Positions 11,870-22,325 are shown, counted from the stretch's first letter. The stretch: DNA of 64,000 nucleotides from Mesostigma viride (GCA_009746045.1 RPFO01000213.1:13731721-13795720), one strand, 5' to 3'. The notes: a model not told the origin generated them from the sequence alone. Translations and numbers: made by a program.

Positions 11870-12840
11870 TTACCTGTGGACTTCCTCGGCCTGCATTCTA
11901 GCTATATGGGCCGTGCATGCATGGGGCCGCCCATGGGGAGAAAACAGGACCATGTCCCTCAGGAAGGTGCTTATCGCAGATCGACGGCCCGTCGTCGACG
12001 ACGGCAGCCCATTTCTCCTTGTCAGATCTATCATGCGGGCGTGGAGTACAGATAGCTCCCAGAAGCCCTGCATCCCGTCAAGCAATTGTGTCACATCGGT
12101 CCGGGTCGCGCCGCGTCCGATCGGTGCGGGGCGCGCGCAAGTTTGCCAGTGGGTTTCGACGGGACAAGGGGACCCTGCCATAGGAGGACTGAGGTGTCTA
12201 TAGAGGCGGTTGGCCAGTATACCGTGAGCCCGAACGCAGGGCCCACATCTTAATATTCACCAGGTCTGAGCGGGCAAGATGGCCGGCAAAGAGGGGGCGG
12301 CGGTGTCGGATGGTATGGGTGACAAGAGGAAGCTCGCAGTCTAGAGCTCGGCCCAGGTGTGGCGCTCTAGCTTGGTAGCAGACGCTGAGGATAGTGACGG
12401 AGCATTCGAGTGATGTCCAGTGCCGTCAAGCTCAGCGCCTCAGTGGTCCAGGGTCCACGCCTAATGACTCGCAGCTGTTAAGGAGGATGCTGATCGAGGA
12501 CAAGGGCCTTGAACACTGGAATGAGCTTGTGCCGCTCACTCAGGTAGCGCCCGTGTCAAGAACCTGTCGCGGCGGCCGAGGGCCGCCCAGGCCTGGCCAA
12601 TGCGGGTGTTGATGTACGTCGTCGGCCGTGGATGGGAGCCAGCTTAATTCCAAGTCCTGAGCTTGAAGCGAGTCGCCGGGGGGTGAGCCCCGTCCAGCAG
12701 GAGGGTGGGTGGGGTGGTCCCAGCGGGGAATTAATAAGCCGATCGATGGCCATGACCTCCGTTTTCTTGCTGATCATAAGCCCCACCGGCCGCGCTTCTA
12801 GTGACAATCTATCTAGCCAGACTGCGTGTACGTCTTAGAA
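11870..12840 (-). pseudogene. Decayed non-LTR retrotransposon fragment (region after the RT core)
   Basis: On the minus strand, LDRLSLEARPVGLMISKKTE (about 12820-12760) matches LDCLAIEARAVGLEVSKKTE, which follows the RT active site in the + element at 18870-18930. Further along, LIPVFKALVL and LFAGHLARSDLVNI match LFKVLVLPVL and LVGHLARTNQVDT of that element in the same order. Frames change several times, so the copy is dead and more diverged than the other LINE in the window. No terminal hairpin was found; the 299 bp to the left (11571-11869) hold only a short (AAGT)n tract near 11629. Confidence 0.6.
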
Positions 12841-13160
12841 ATACGTACGAAGCGATTGTGGTAGTCGTGGCAGAAATTGGAGCTCAAATGTATAAAAGTT
12901 ATGGGCGCCGCTGTCAGCTCTATGCATGGCTATATCTCGTGCACTCGTCATATACATTAAAAATATAATTATACTTGCAGCAGAGTGAAATCACTCAAAC
13001 CAAAGCAAACGCCCAGCTATAAACCTATATACAGAGCCATGTCAAAGCTCTATACTACGATAAGACCAATGGAAACTCCTAACGGGAGGAACCTAATAGC
13101 CCTGCTGCACTGCAAAATCAGCCCGCGTACGGCGGAGCATGATGACATCAGATGACAGTG
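12841..13160. other. Unassigned intergenic sequence
   Basis: No ORF, repeat or RNA gene recognised. It is somewhat AT-rich (for example around 12950-12975) and lies between two retroelement fragments. Confidence 0.4.
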
Positions 13161-13424
13161 TCAGCCATGGCCCGAGTCAGCGCCACCGACAAGCGCTGAC
13201 GCCAATATGACGTCCAGGTCCGCGCCGACCATGCATGGGGCTTGCTGGCCCTCCAGGTACAGCCGGTCCTCCCGGAGCCGGCAACACTCCTTGAAGAAGG
13301 CGGAGGTCAGGGGCCCCATGGCCCCAAACTCCTCCAGGACAAAGGGCACCACACGATGGTGCCCGACGTCGCCGTAGGCCAGGAGCTCGTCGAATATACA
13401 TATCGTCAATTGCTGCCCCGGCAT
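13161..13424 (-). pseudogene. Fragment of a retroelement-associated ORF (relative of 7259-7469)
   Basis: An 87-codon open frame reads VVPFVLEEFGAMGPLTSAFF then KECCRLREDRLYLEG. The MGPxTxxFFxECCxxRxDRL core is shared with the + strand fragment at 7259. Similar VxExFGxxG segments occur near the ends of retroelement polyproteins in algae and plants. That is recollection of the family type, not a search result. No start or domain context is preserved. Confidence 0.4.
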
Positions 13425-13769
13425 AGCTCATCATTAAAGGCCAGATATTTTCACAGAACTATTTGTGAACGCATGAACGCTGCCACCTAATAATAGGGTA
13501 TGAAATCGCGGTCATGACCAGACCTCCCTTTGCTCAAATTAAACCATTATATCTCTCCTTTGATCGAATCAGTATCTGGTCTAGGTATGCAAGTAGCCCG
13601 CCCCCCCACCAAACCTGTGAATCATCAATTGGCTCTCCGGAAAGTTTGATCGAATTAACATGTCCATGAAAATAATACGTGGTGCTATACGCGTCCGCTG
13701 CTTGCACGTCCGCGGTCAATAAAGCTAGAAACACAGGTTAAGAATGAGCACGGCGCGGGGAAGGGGGGG
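13425..13769. other. Unassigned intergenic sequence
   Basis: No gene recognised. The stretch ends in a G-run that abuts the left arm of the foldback element. Confidence 0.35.
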
Positions 13770-14262
13770 GGCCGGGCCCACTTCAAATGTTCCGAAAAGT
13801 GTGACACTTTTGGTCGTTTTTTTGACTTTTTCGACGATCGTCACTCTGCAGAGTGATTCGTCGTGCGAAATCGTGCGAAATTGTGCGAAATTTGCTGAAA
13901 TCGTGTGAAATTTGCTGAAATCGTGCGAATTTGTGCGAAATTTGCTGAAATTGTGCGAAATTTCATGTGAAAAATGTCGACGGTAAAAAATTTTGATGTG
14001 CACAACGTGTGTGAATTCATGCGAAATTTTGTCAAACGTCACTCCCCAAAACGACCCTTGGTTGAAATCCATGCGAAATTGTGCGAAATCATGCAAAATT
14101 GTGCGAAATCGTGCGAAATCGTGCGAAAATGTGTGAAAATTTTGCGAAAATCACGCGAAAATCACGCGAACTCGTGCGAAATTTTATTTTTTTTTTGCGA
14201 AAAACGACCAAAAGTGTCACACACTTGGCTTGGACGGCGGAACATTTGAAGTGGGCCCGGCC
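13770..14262. mobile_element. Foldback element with inverted ends and internal GTGCGAAAT repeats
   Basis: The left arm (13770-13823) and right arm (14200-14262) are inverted copies. Two blocks match exactly: an outer 24-bp block beginning GGCCGGGCCCACTTCAAATG and an inner block GTGACACTTTTGGTCG with a T-run. The spacers between the blocks differ in length. Between the arms lie many degenerate direct copies of a roughly 10-bp motif GTGCGAAATY (13866-13965, 14076-14190). No ORF is credible. It resembles a non-autonomous foldback or MITE-type element; the superfamily cannot be named, and no target duplication was identified. Confidence 0.6.
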
Positions 14263-14274
14263 GGGGCACCTAAC

Positions 14275-14565
14275 ACGCAGAACTTGCTTGCTGACCTAAT
14301 TTATGCCGACGACATCGATCACGCTCATCGAGAAGCCGGCGTCTGCCCAGCTTTGGCTGGACTGCCTGGCGCTCGAGGTCTGCGCGCTCATCGGTTTACA
14401 AAGCAGCTCCCAAATAGAGGCCGGCCATGGCCGGCCCTCGGTTGTGCACCCCGAGCAGGTGACAGTTTACATCCTCCACCTGCAGGTTGTAGCCCACTGA
14501 GACTTGAAACCCATAGATGCCCCTTCTCAGGGCTATGTGTTACATATGCTCCCCACGGAGCTAAT
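14275..14565 (+). mobile_element. Non-LTR retrotransposon fragment with RT active-site box and class B 3' end
   Basis: LLADLIYADD (about 14284-14313) matches RLADIIYADD of the LINE at 18808. After a frameshift, ITLIEKPASAQLWLDCLALE continues the same alignment. The copy then jumps to a 3' terminal block (ATGCCCCTTCTC near 14519) and the hairpin CTCCCCACGGAG (14549-14560). It is internally deleted and inactive. The foldback element sits directly upstream. Confidence 0.6.
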
Positions 14566-14578
14566 AATGTTAGTTCAT

Positions 14579-16033
14579 TAGTTCAAGCCAACGCCTGTTT
14601 ATCTTGACCAGCCACTACCAGCGCTGCGTCGGCGACATCACCAGAGCGATCAACGCCAGCCTCGCACAGCCGGCTGCCCCATCGGCTCCCTCCCTCTGCA
14701 AGGATGACATCCGCGCAGTGCTGGAGGAGCACGTGACCTGGCCGCTGGCCGAGAAGCTGATGCATCCGACGCTGAACACCACGCTCAACACGGTGGAAGC
14801 CCGGGTCTCCAACGTGGAAACCAAGGTCGTCCACAAGCTACAACCCCAGTTCACGGCGCTACACACCGCGGCGCAGGCTTCGGAAAAGCATGCTGCACTT
14901 GTCTCTCGCCTCAACCAGGTGGAGGGCAAGTGTGGCGTGCTCCTGAAGAAGCTTGAGGCCATCACCGCCCACACCGAGGCCCTGGCCACACAGGTCCCCA
15001 AGATAGCGGAGCAGACGGCCACCATTGCATCCCAGCCACCCCGGCAGGATGCTGCCGGCGACCTCCCGCCGCTCTCCTACGCGGACCTGCTGCGGTCAGC
15101 GACCGCCTCCACCACCGACGCCATCGCCACAATAAGCTCCAGGAGCTGGAGGACCACCGCCAGGCCCAGCAACAGGAGGTCACCGACCGCGCTCGCCGCG
15201 AGTGCCGAGTGGTGCTACGTCGCTTCCCCCAGAAGCCAGGTGAGACGTCAACCTCTCTTGCTGACGAGCTCAAGAACCAGCTTCTTACCCTCATGGGCCT
15301 GGTAGGTGAGGTAGAACTGCGTGGGTGCCACCGCCTTCCCCACTCACGGGACAAGGCGGCTCCCCCACCAGTCCTACTCACCTTCCCCTCCCCTGAGGAT
15401 AAGCAGCGGTTCCTCTCTCGTCGCAAGCGGTTGCACGACCTCACCTGGACGCTGGATGACGACCTCACCCCCGCTCAGCAACAGCAGCGACGCGACCTGT
15501 GGCCGGAATACCTCCGCCATAAGCAGGACCCCCAGAAGCCCAAGGTGTACTGGAGGGGCGGGGACCTGATGATCAACCACAAGATGTGGACGCCCCCAGC
15601 GGGCTAGAATAGCAATAGCCCTAGCTTGTAACCATTGGCGTCACTGCCGCTAAGGCAGCCATGCCTAGAATGTCGCCTAGCTGTGCCAACACACCTAGTC
15701 ACGTGCCGCCAACGCACGGTACACAACCAGCCATAGCCTTAGCCTAGACCTAGTACAGCCATGCTACGCCCTGGCTATGTTCAGATTACTTGCCCACGCT
15801 CCTTGCTATGATATGCTCACATGGGTCTTATTGCACCCACAGTTTGCCGGATCGTTAGCCTGTCCTTTTAGCTAGCCGCGCCCGATTGCAGCTGTGGCAT
15901 GCCTTTGGCATGAAGGAGACTGGGGGTCTCTGCCCTTTCTCCTGTAGTGCACACACAGGGATTAAAAGCACTTCGGTGCTCCGTGACTCCCCAACGGGAG
16001 CACGAGTTTAATTAATTAATTAATTAATTAATT
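14579..16033 (+). mobile_element. ORF1-only non-LTR retrotransposon with intact ends
   Basis: A 1.45-kb insertion flanked by an exact 13-bp direct repeat AATGTTAGTTCAT (14566-14578 and 16034-16046). It carries one ORF1-like gene (14604-15607), a 3' UTR of about 400 bp, a terminal hairpin CTCCCCAACGGGAG (15987-16000) and an (ATTA)n tail. There is no endonuclease or reverse transcriptase between ORF1 and the 3' end. The last 30 or so bases before the tail are nearly identical to the end of the EN/RT element at 17000-19825, so mobilisation in trans is likely. It is inserted just after the 3' end of another copy. Confidence 0.8.
14604..15607 (+). pseudogene. ORF1-like retrotransposon protein, one frameshift
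   Basis: The N-terminal part runs from ATG 14604 and contains a likely coiled coil (LHTAAQASEKHAALVSRLNQ to about LEAITAHTEALATQVPKIAE), typical of LINE ORF1 proteins that trimerise and bind RNA. From about 15130 the homologous reading continues in another frame (HNKLQELEDHRQAQQQEVTD, then RVVLRRFPQKPGE) through an RNA-binding-like segment to DLMINHKMWTPPAG and TAG at 15605-15607. The frame change near 15115-15130 is the only disruption seen. The VVLRRFPQK segment resembles the RRM-like region of L1-type ORF1; that assignment is by resemblance only. Confidence 0.65.
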
Positions 16034-16046
16034 AATGTTAGTTCAT

Positions 16047-16985
16047 GGCCCTCAGCCTAGCTGGCAGGCCGGGCCCCCGCCCCCGCCCCGCCCCTAGTTG
16101 GACAATACCGTCGTGCACCGTGTCCCGACTGCTTCACGGCTAGCTGCTCGCTCCCCGACTGTGAGGACGACATGGATGGACGACCCGGATCGGCGTGGCG
16201 TGGGGCTTCACGAGCTATCCTGCATCGTCAGCTTCGTCGCTGGTGGATCGGCATTGCCTAAACCCCCCGGCCTGCCCCGGATCGTCGATCAGGCGCGACC
16301 AATTCAAGGTCGCCATATATTCTGACGATCCTGACCTATTATATGACGGAGCCAAGACGCGGATGTTGGCGCAGGAGATGGAGGCCAGCTCGATCAATAT
16401 GTGCGGCGCTGTCATGCACCAAGATGTTGCGAAGGGGTCCATGCAGTTGGCACATTGGCAATGAGAATTTGTATGCAGATTTACCTCTTGTTTCCCACAT
16501 TCTTCGGCACAAGCAGCTAAGCCTTGCCAGGCACCTGGTGGCCGGCCGGCGCACAGATCAATAAATTAATTGATTAATCTGGCCGGCTGGCACACATATT
16601 AATTAATTGATTAATTAATTAATGTGGCGTGAGCACCTGCAGCCAAGCTCCATTTGTAAGTAGTGAATGCTTTTCAGTATCCAAGCTCACATGCATGACG
16701 GCGTACCCCGGCCCGCTGGTCACGAGTCCACGCGCCCTGGCACCTCCGAGTATCCCTGCTGAAGCCAGCCAGCTGATTCCCTCAGTAGGGCCGGGCTCTG
16801 AGGACTCGCGACAATGACACGATGACAACCACCGACAGCGACAGTCGGTGGGCTCTACTATAAGGCTCAGACTGTGCAGGTGATCGAAGCTCCGCCGGCT
16901 TTATCGGATTTGTCATTTCTAGCAGCCCCACGCTGCCATCGCCTGCGACGTGATTCAAGTCGACCCAACGGATGATGATGCAGCT
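16047..16985. other. Unassigned sequence between two retrotransposon insertions
   Basis: A frame from about 16294 reads FKVAIYSDDPDLLYDGAKTR and on to HQDVAKGSMQLAHWQ, which I do not recognise. Two AT-rich (ATTA)n-like tracts lie at 16559-16580 and 16594-16621, each following GGCCGGC(Y)GGC and possibly tails of further insertions, but no terminal hairpin precedes them. Confidence 0.35.
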
Positions 16986-16999
16986 TTATGGCCCATCAT

Positions 17000-19825
17000 T
17001 TGCGAATCTGCTGGCAGAATCTGCGCTGGTTGCATGCAATATGCTTCTGTCGCACGCCCCGCTGAGCAGCTAAATGCAGCTTGCCACCTTTTTTGGGCCG
17101 TCGGATCGGGTGGTGTGCCTTGACTATATCTGCGTACGCCGGGCTCAGCGCCCCTCAGTTGTCGATGCATCCTGCAAGATTCTGTCAGCACGGTGGAATC
17201 TGATCACCGTCTCGTGCTCGCTCGCATCAGACTGCGTTTTCCTGGGGTGAAACCGTCGCGACAGCTGGCGCCTCAGCCAGATCTCAAGGTGCTCCGGATT
17301 GTGCTGAAGGATGCCGACAAGATGTCAGCAGAAGAGCAGGCCGCTATGTCGCACAGGCAGGGATGACTTTCTGGCCGTCTTCGACGCCAGGGGCAGCCGC
17401 CAGCAGTTACACGCCATTCCGCCGCCGGGTGATATTTCAGTGATCCTCCGCGGCGTCGCTGCCAAGTATCGCCTGGCTGCCCACACCCTCCCCTCCCTGC
17501 CTCCGCGCCGACAGCATGCTGTCCACCGTCACGCACCGACCGAGTGGTCGCCGCTAGGCAGATGCTCCGCCGCAACAGGGATCCGACCGCCAAAACTGGG
17601 CTGCAAGCAGCTCTGAGGGTCGCCTACGAGCAGGCTGAGAAGGCAGACGCTCAGCAGATGGTCAAGGACCTGCGCAGCTGCCAGCAGAAGCACGACGGCA
17701 AGGGGGCCTGGTTCTGCATGGTACAAGCGCCTCGGGCACCCGGACGACCTCGGCCGGCCCCACCGCCACGACGTCCCTGGCGCCCCAGCCAAGCGGCTTC
17801 GTCGTACCTGGGCCGCGGCCACGGCCGAGGTCGTGGGGACAGCTGCGCCACCCCCGCCCCTGGCACTCCCAGCCGCAGCCGCCCGCCCGGCTGCCCTGGC
17901 TGGCCCCGCTGGGCCCCCGGCCCCGCTTAGGTCAGCGGCGGACTACCTAGTCCCCCCGCTGATCGGCCCACTTGGCGACCCGTCAGACATGCCTCCTTTC
18001 ACCTCTCGCGAGGTCACGGAGGCGGTCCAGCGCCTGCGTTATGACGCAGCCACCGGCTCCGACGAGATTCCTGCCGCAGTTGTGAAACTTGCAGCCGAAT
18101 TCGAGGACACCGGTGTTATGCTGCTCTTCCGGGACATCTGCAACCGCCTTCTGCTGTCGTCGCAACCACCTCCAGCAGCCTGGCAACACAGTTTTCGCAC
18201 GATGCTGTACAAGAACAAGGGGTCGCCAGCCGACCCCGGCAACTACAGAGGGGTGTGCATTCAAAGCGCCCCCCTCAAGCTTCTTTATATGCGGCTCATC
18301 CTGAACCGCCTGCGCACGGCCCTGGACGGTCACCTCAGCGAGACTCAGCACGGCTTCCGTTCAGGTCGCAACACAGTACAGGCGCTCTTCGCTACTCGCC
18401 GACTGGTGGAGGAACTGCAACGCCTTCAGCCTGGTGAGTCCCCTTTGCACCTTGTGCTGGTGAACTTCATCAAAGCCTTCGATTCGGTTTTCTGGCCTGC
18501 GCTTTGGGACATCCTCGAGCTGTTCCGGATCCCCCGCCCCCTTATTGCTGTCATCCGCAACCTGTATGAAGGGTCCACCACTTCGGTGCGCACTTCTTAC
18601 GGGACCACGCCACCATGCCCTTTACAGAAGGGTGTGTGGCAGGGCTGCGTGCTGTCGCCCTACCTGTTCATTATTGTGGTCGAATACGTAATGATTCAGG
18701 CGTGCAAGCGATTTGCCCGCATCGTGGGTAGGGAACCAGGGGTGCAGGTTGATAACCACTTCTGGCATGGCGGGGCGGAAACGGAGATTCGGCTGGCAGA
18801 CATCATCTACGCAGACGACACCACCCTCTTCGAGGGCACTGGGCACGTACGTGCAGACATGGCTTGACTGCCTGGCTATCGAGGCCCGTGCAGTGGGGCT
18901 TGAGGTCAGCAAGAAGACAGAGGCCCTGGCGGTTGGGCTCACCCACTCACCGCCACCCCTCTATCTCCTAGACGGCTCTCGAGTCCTGTATATATCGGGA
19001 CCGCGTCAAGCTGCTGGGCAGCCTGCTCCCCAGCTGCGAGGTTGATGTGGACCATCGCATCTCCCTCGCCTGGCACGCTTTACGCCAATACCGGGCCCTG
19101 TGGCGCAAGCCCCTGGGCAAGATCGAGAAACAGGACCTGTTTAAGGTCCTCGTCCTTCCTGTTCTCACGTATGGGGCCGAGACGTCGACCCTCACCGCCG
19201 ACCTGGCCCGCAAGCTGGACGGCGCGGTCACCAACATGCTGCGCTCCATTCTCAGAGTAGGATATGCTGCTGATGTCCGCAATGAGGACCTGTACCAGGG
19301 CATGCCATATATCACCAGCACCATTAAGCAGTGGCGCCTGCAGCTAGTAGGGCACCTAGCTCGCACCAACCAGGTAGACACCTCACGTGGCCCCCCCGCA
19401 GGACTGCGACCAGCTCAGCCTGGCCGGCACCTCCTGACGTGGGCCGGGCCCCGTGATGTTAGACGCCGCAAGGCCCGCACCTTCAAAGAACAGTAGAGGA
19501 CATGGGGGGCCTATGCCTCTCCGTGATTTGGAAGAAGATGATGGACAAGGCCAAGTGAGCCCAGGTCATAGAAGACAACGAGCCCCCCGCTGTGGGGAAG
19601 CGCCCGCGTGTGGAAACCCGCGGGAGGCACGTCAGACACTCTCCCCTAGGGCAGCGTGATGCTGTTTGGATAGATGGTGTAGTTAGTAATGCTGTTAGAT
19701 AGATGTTGTAGGTAGCTGATGTAGATAGATTAGACCGGTAGGACTGTTTGCACCCATCCATCCATCGGGGTTAATGCTCCGTGACTCCCCAACGGGAGCA
19801 CGAGTCTAATAAATAAATAAATTAA
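17000..19825 (+). mobile_element. 5'-truncated EN/RT non-LTR retrotransposon (LINE), class A 3' end
   Basis: Flanked by an exact 14-bp direct repeat TTATGGCCCATCAT (16986-16999 and 19826-19839). It begins inside an APE-type endonuclease domain, continues through reverse transcriptase and a C-terminal region, and ends with the hairpin CTCCCCAACGGGAG (19785-19798) and a (TAAA)n/(TTAA)n tail. The short simple-repeat tail and the YGAET segment after RT suggest an RTE- or L1-like clade, which cannot be decided without a tree. Frameshifts and a changed active-site residue show that it is dead. Confidence 0.85.
17119..19496 (+). pseudogene. Endonuclease/reverse transcriptase ORF of the LINE, inactivated
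   Basis: Endonuclease motifs: LDYICVRR (17119) and, one frame over, ESDHRLVLARIRL with the SDH triad at 17199-17207. RT runs in one frame from about 17833 to 18860: NYRGVCIQSAPLKLLY, QHGFRSGRNTVQALF, PLQKGVWQGCVLSPYLF and the YADD box (18808-18819). Motif A reads LVNFIKAFDSV; the first Asp of the usual DFxKAFD is Asn (AAC, 18463-18465). A stop at 18865-18867 follows a frameshift. The frame resumes as WLDCLAIEARAVGLEVSKKT, shifts again near 18990, then runs through VLPVLTYGAETSTL to TAG at 19494-19496. The host DNA would once have been nicked by the EN domain and copied by RT; this copy can do neither. Confidence 0.8.
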
Positions 19826-19847
19826 TTATGGCCCATCATGTGCTCTC

Positions 19848-20141
19848 ATGGTCCCAGCCCAGTTTGAACACCGCATCCACTCTCTCTCCCTTCTTTTGAC
19901 CGCCATGCAGGACAAGACGCGGTGGCAGAAGATTGTCAAGGCTCACACGCCAGACCCTGTGGGCAAGCCACCTCCCCCCAAGAGGAGGAGGCGTTTTGAT
20001 GAGTAGTGTAGTTAGGCTTTTCTAGACTAGATAGCTTAGAGTTAGGTTAGTTCGATTACGCGGCTTCCTCCACTCCACCCACCATGGAATATGTGCTACA
20101 TGATCTCCCAACGGAGGCATGTGATAATTTAATTTAATTTA
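19848..20141 (+). mobile_element. Short 5'-truncated LINE copy with coding C-terminus, class B 3' end
   Basis: Inserted directly downstream of the preceding LINE and flanked by ATGTGCTCTC (19838-19847 and 20142-20151). It keeps the end of an ORF (DKTRWQKIVKAHTPDP, then a basic KPPPPKRRRRFDE, stop at 20004-20006), a 3' UTR, hairpin CTCCCAACGGAG (20105-20116) and an (AATTT)n tail. The basic cluster could be a nuclear localisation signal. This links the class B 3' end to a coding element. Confidence 0.75.
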
Positions 20142-20151
20142 ATGTGCTCTC

Positions 20152-22059
20152 GGTCTGATTCTGAGCCTGTTCGTTGGAGCCGGCCATATTGCCAACTGCC
20201 CCCGTCATGCCGCGGCGACCCGGCCCAGCTGTCGCATCCTTGTAACCAGACTGACTAGAAAGACGCAAACCTAAAGGATTATTATTATTTCACAATGGCA
20301 GCATTTCCGATCGAACCCACCCTGATGGCTGGTGGTGCGGACCTCGCGGCTGATGTTGGCTGATTGGTGTGAAGACACGTGCGCCGCATCTACCTGCAAG
20401 GTACCTAGTACAGCGTACGGTAATTGGGTGACAGGGGAATTTCGGATTTTCGGTCAATCAAGTCTTTTTGCCGGATGGGATGGTTCCACCATTGCGACTT
20501 GCAAGTACGACGCAAAGAGACCACTCAAATCGCTTGTTGATTATGAGAGTAAAAAGCTTGAAGCCTACAAAGCTTTCCTTTTCAAAAATAACATGGGACT
20601 GCAGCCAACGCTGTGGCGTTGAGAATGCGGACTTATTCCATGCAGGGAACGCCCACCATAACAAACCATCCAGAAGCTTGCACTATGTCGTTTACCTCAC
20701 GTGCAAGTCAGGTGAATAGATGCAGCTGGTCGGCCCTTGGGCTGAGCATGGCCTACATGCATATCTGGTACCCAAAGAGGGAAAGTGGAGAAGTAGCAGG
20801 AAAAAACTCGAAGCTAGACTTGTCTACGGAGTATATGCAAGTCAAGAGTGTGCCCATGCAGCTACACCTGGGTCTATCTATCTGCCACAATGTGACCAAG
20901 TGAGAGGATGCCATCGGGCCCTTCATGCCATGTCACATCTTCCATATTGGTTATCGCCATGGTATGCAAAGGTTTTTCAAACGTTACGGGCGAGAAACAA
21001 CCGAAAAGCACACAAGTTAAGGATATATTTTTTGTACCCAAGCGAAGGTTACCGCCCAGGGCCAGTATCGCGTGGTTCAGGTAAACAGGTTACTTGTGTT
21101 GGCTTGAAGTATTCATCAGAAGCAGGTCAATCATGCGTCCTACATGGAGAAACTGCGTATGAACAAAGGCTTTTTGTGCCGTGAACTGCCAGGGACGGGA
21201 TGGACAAGGCGCGATCTAAGTGAGGGTAATCATACCCACCGCCCCAAAAGCTGAGGCTCTCAGTTCTGACAGCCAAGGGAGGATGGGTCACTTCACCATC
21301 AGTAGCAGCAACCAGTTATGTCCCATCACGTGCGTGCTTACCAAAAACTGTCGTGACGTCACAATGCATGTTAATGGAAGCACGTGATCGACTGCGTAAA
21401 AAATGCGGGGGGTCAGATTGGCAGCTTCAGCACTATGATCTCAAAAGAGCAATTGCAGTCGCGTGGTTCCACCACCGTTCCACCTACACAGTATCAAATG
21501 CCAAACAACAGAAGGGTCTCTTTAGGGATGGGGTAAGTTTCCAAGAGAAAACTGACTTTGTAGGGCATACATATCTGGGAATCTGGCTGGTGATGTCAAA
21601 GGCCAAAGCTAGTTGCAAGAAGAGATACGAAGCAGAAGCATCAATTACATGCAAGGCAAGCATATAGCTCCCAATTTTTTCCAGGGCCAGAGGTCAACGC
21701 TTACTGGTTAAATGACAGCATGTGTCAAATGCTGCCCCTACTTCTAAGCCCCAGGTAGGCAGTTAACATATTTACAGACATTTAAAGCGAAATGAAACAT
21801 GTTCTAGTAAACTCACAGTCCAACAGCCTCCTGTCATGACCACGTTCCGCTGCGCTTCGTGGCCTGCTGTCTTTGCCCTAGAATGGCCTAGATGGAGTAG
21901 CAAAGCAGAAAACCGAGACAAAAACGTCTAAACTGGAGCAACTCATATGCTGTTCCAATACTATCATGATTGATGATGGCACACGCATGGCTCAAACTGG
22001 ACCAGGGGCATATGCCATCATGCGATCATTGTCGTCAGATCAGAAAGCAACAAACGTGA
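20152..22059. other. Intergenic sequence without recognised genes
   Basis: Several open frames of 70-155 codons occur (for example 20720-21184 and 21353-21667, both +). None shows a domain, a composition typical of the exons in this window, or a paralogue I recognise. They may be chance ORFs or remnants of an unknown repeat. Confidence 0.4.
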
Positions 22060-22325
22060 AAACGCTAGCGGCCCAAATCTGAGATTCCGCGGAACACAGA
22101 AAGTAAGAAAGCCTAGAAGCTACCAGCAAGGAATCGAACATAGGACCTTTGGCATGATTTCGCGGCTGTGTGAGTCTCCTGATCCGAAGGCATCTCACTT
22201 GACGGTTCGAAACTGCCCAACTGCGAAAAACCTCTTTACCGGAGAGGGGTGCCAATATGTCCGACGCTGCTGAATCTATAGAAGATGACTCACCACTAGA
22301 CCTAAGTGCGCAGGAGTACTACGCA
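22060..22325 (-). mobile_element. tRNA-related SINE-like repeat, copy 1
   Basis: A repeat of about 200-260 bp shared with 52735-52975 in the same orientation. On the minus strand it contains a pol III B-box-like GTTCGATTCC (22130-22139). Upstream of that lies ATGCCTTCGGATCAGGAG, resembling the anticodon arm of tRNA-Arg(TCG), followed by a long insertion (CACACAGCCGCG). No canonical cloverleaf can be drawn, so it is not called a tRNA gene. The outer limits are set by where similarity to copy 2 fades. Confidence 0.5.

Noticed and set aside
16294-16464. YSDD as a second reverse transcriptase active site
   Set aside because: The surrounding residues show no other RT motif and the hydrophobic context of the catalytic box is missing.
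20720-21184. 154-codon ORF as a possible gene
   Set aside because: No recognisable domain, no matching splice structure, and no paralogue in the window. It cannot be told from a chance frame or an unknown repeat.
22100-22240. Genuine tRNA gene on the minus strand
   Set aside because: The T-arm-like B-box is present, but the anticodon stem does not pair well, the acceptor stem cannot be formed, and a non-tRNA insert separates the arms.
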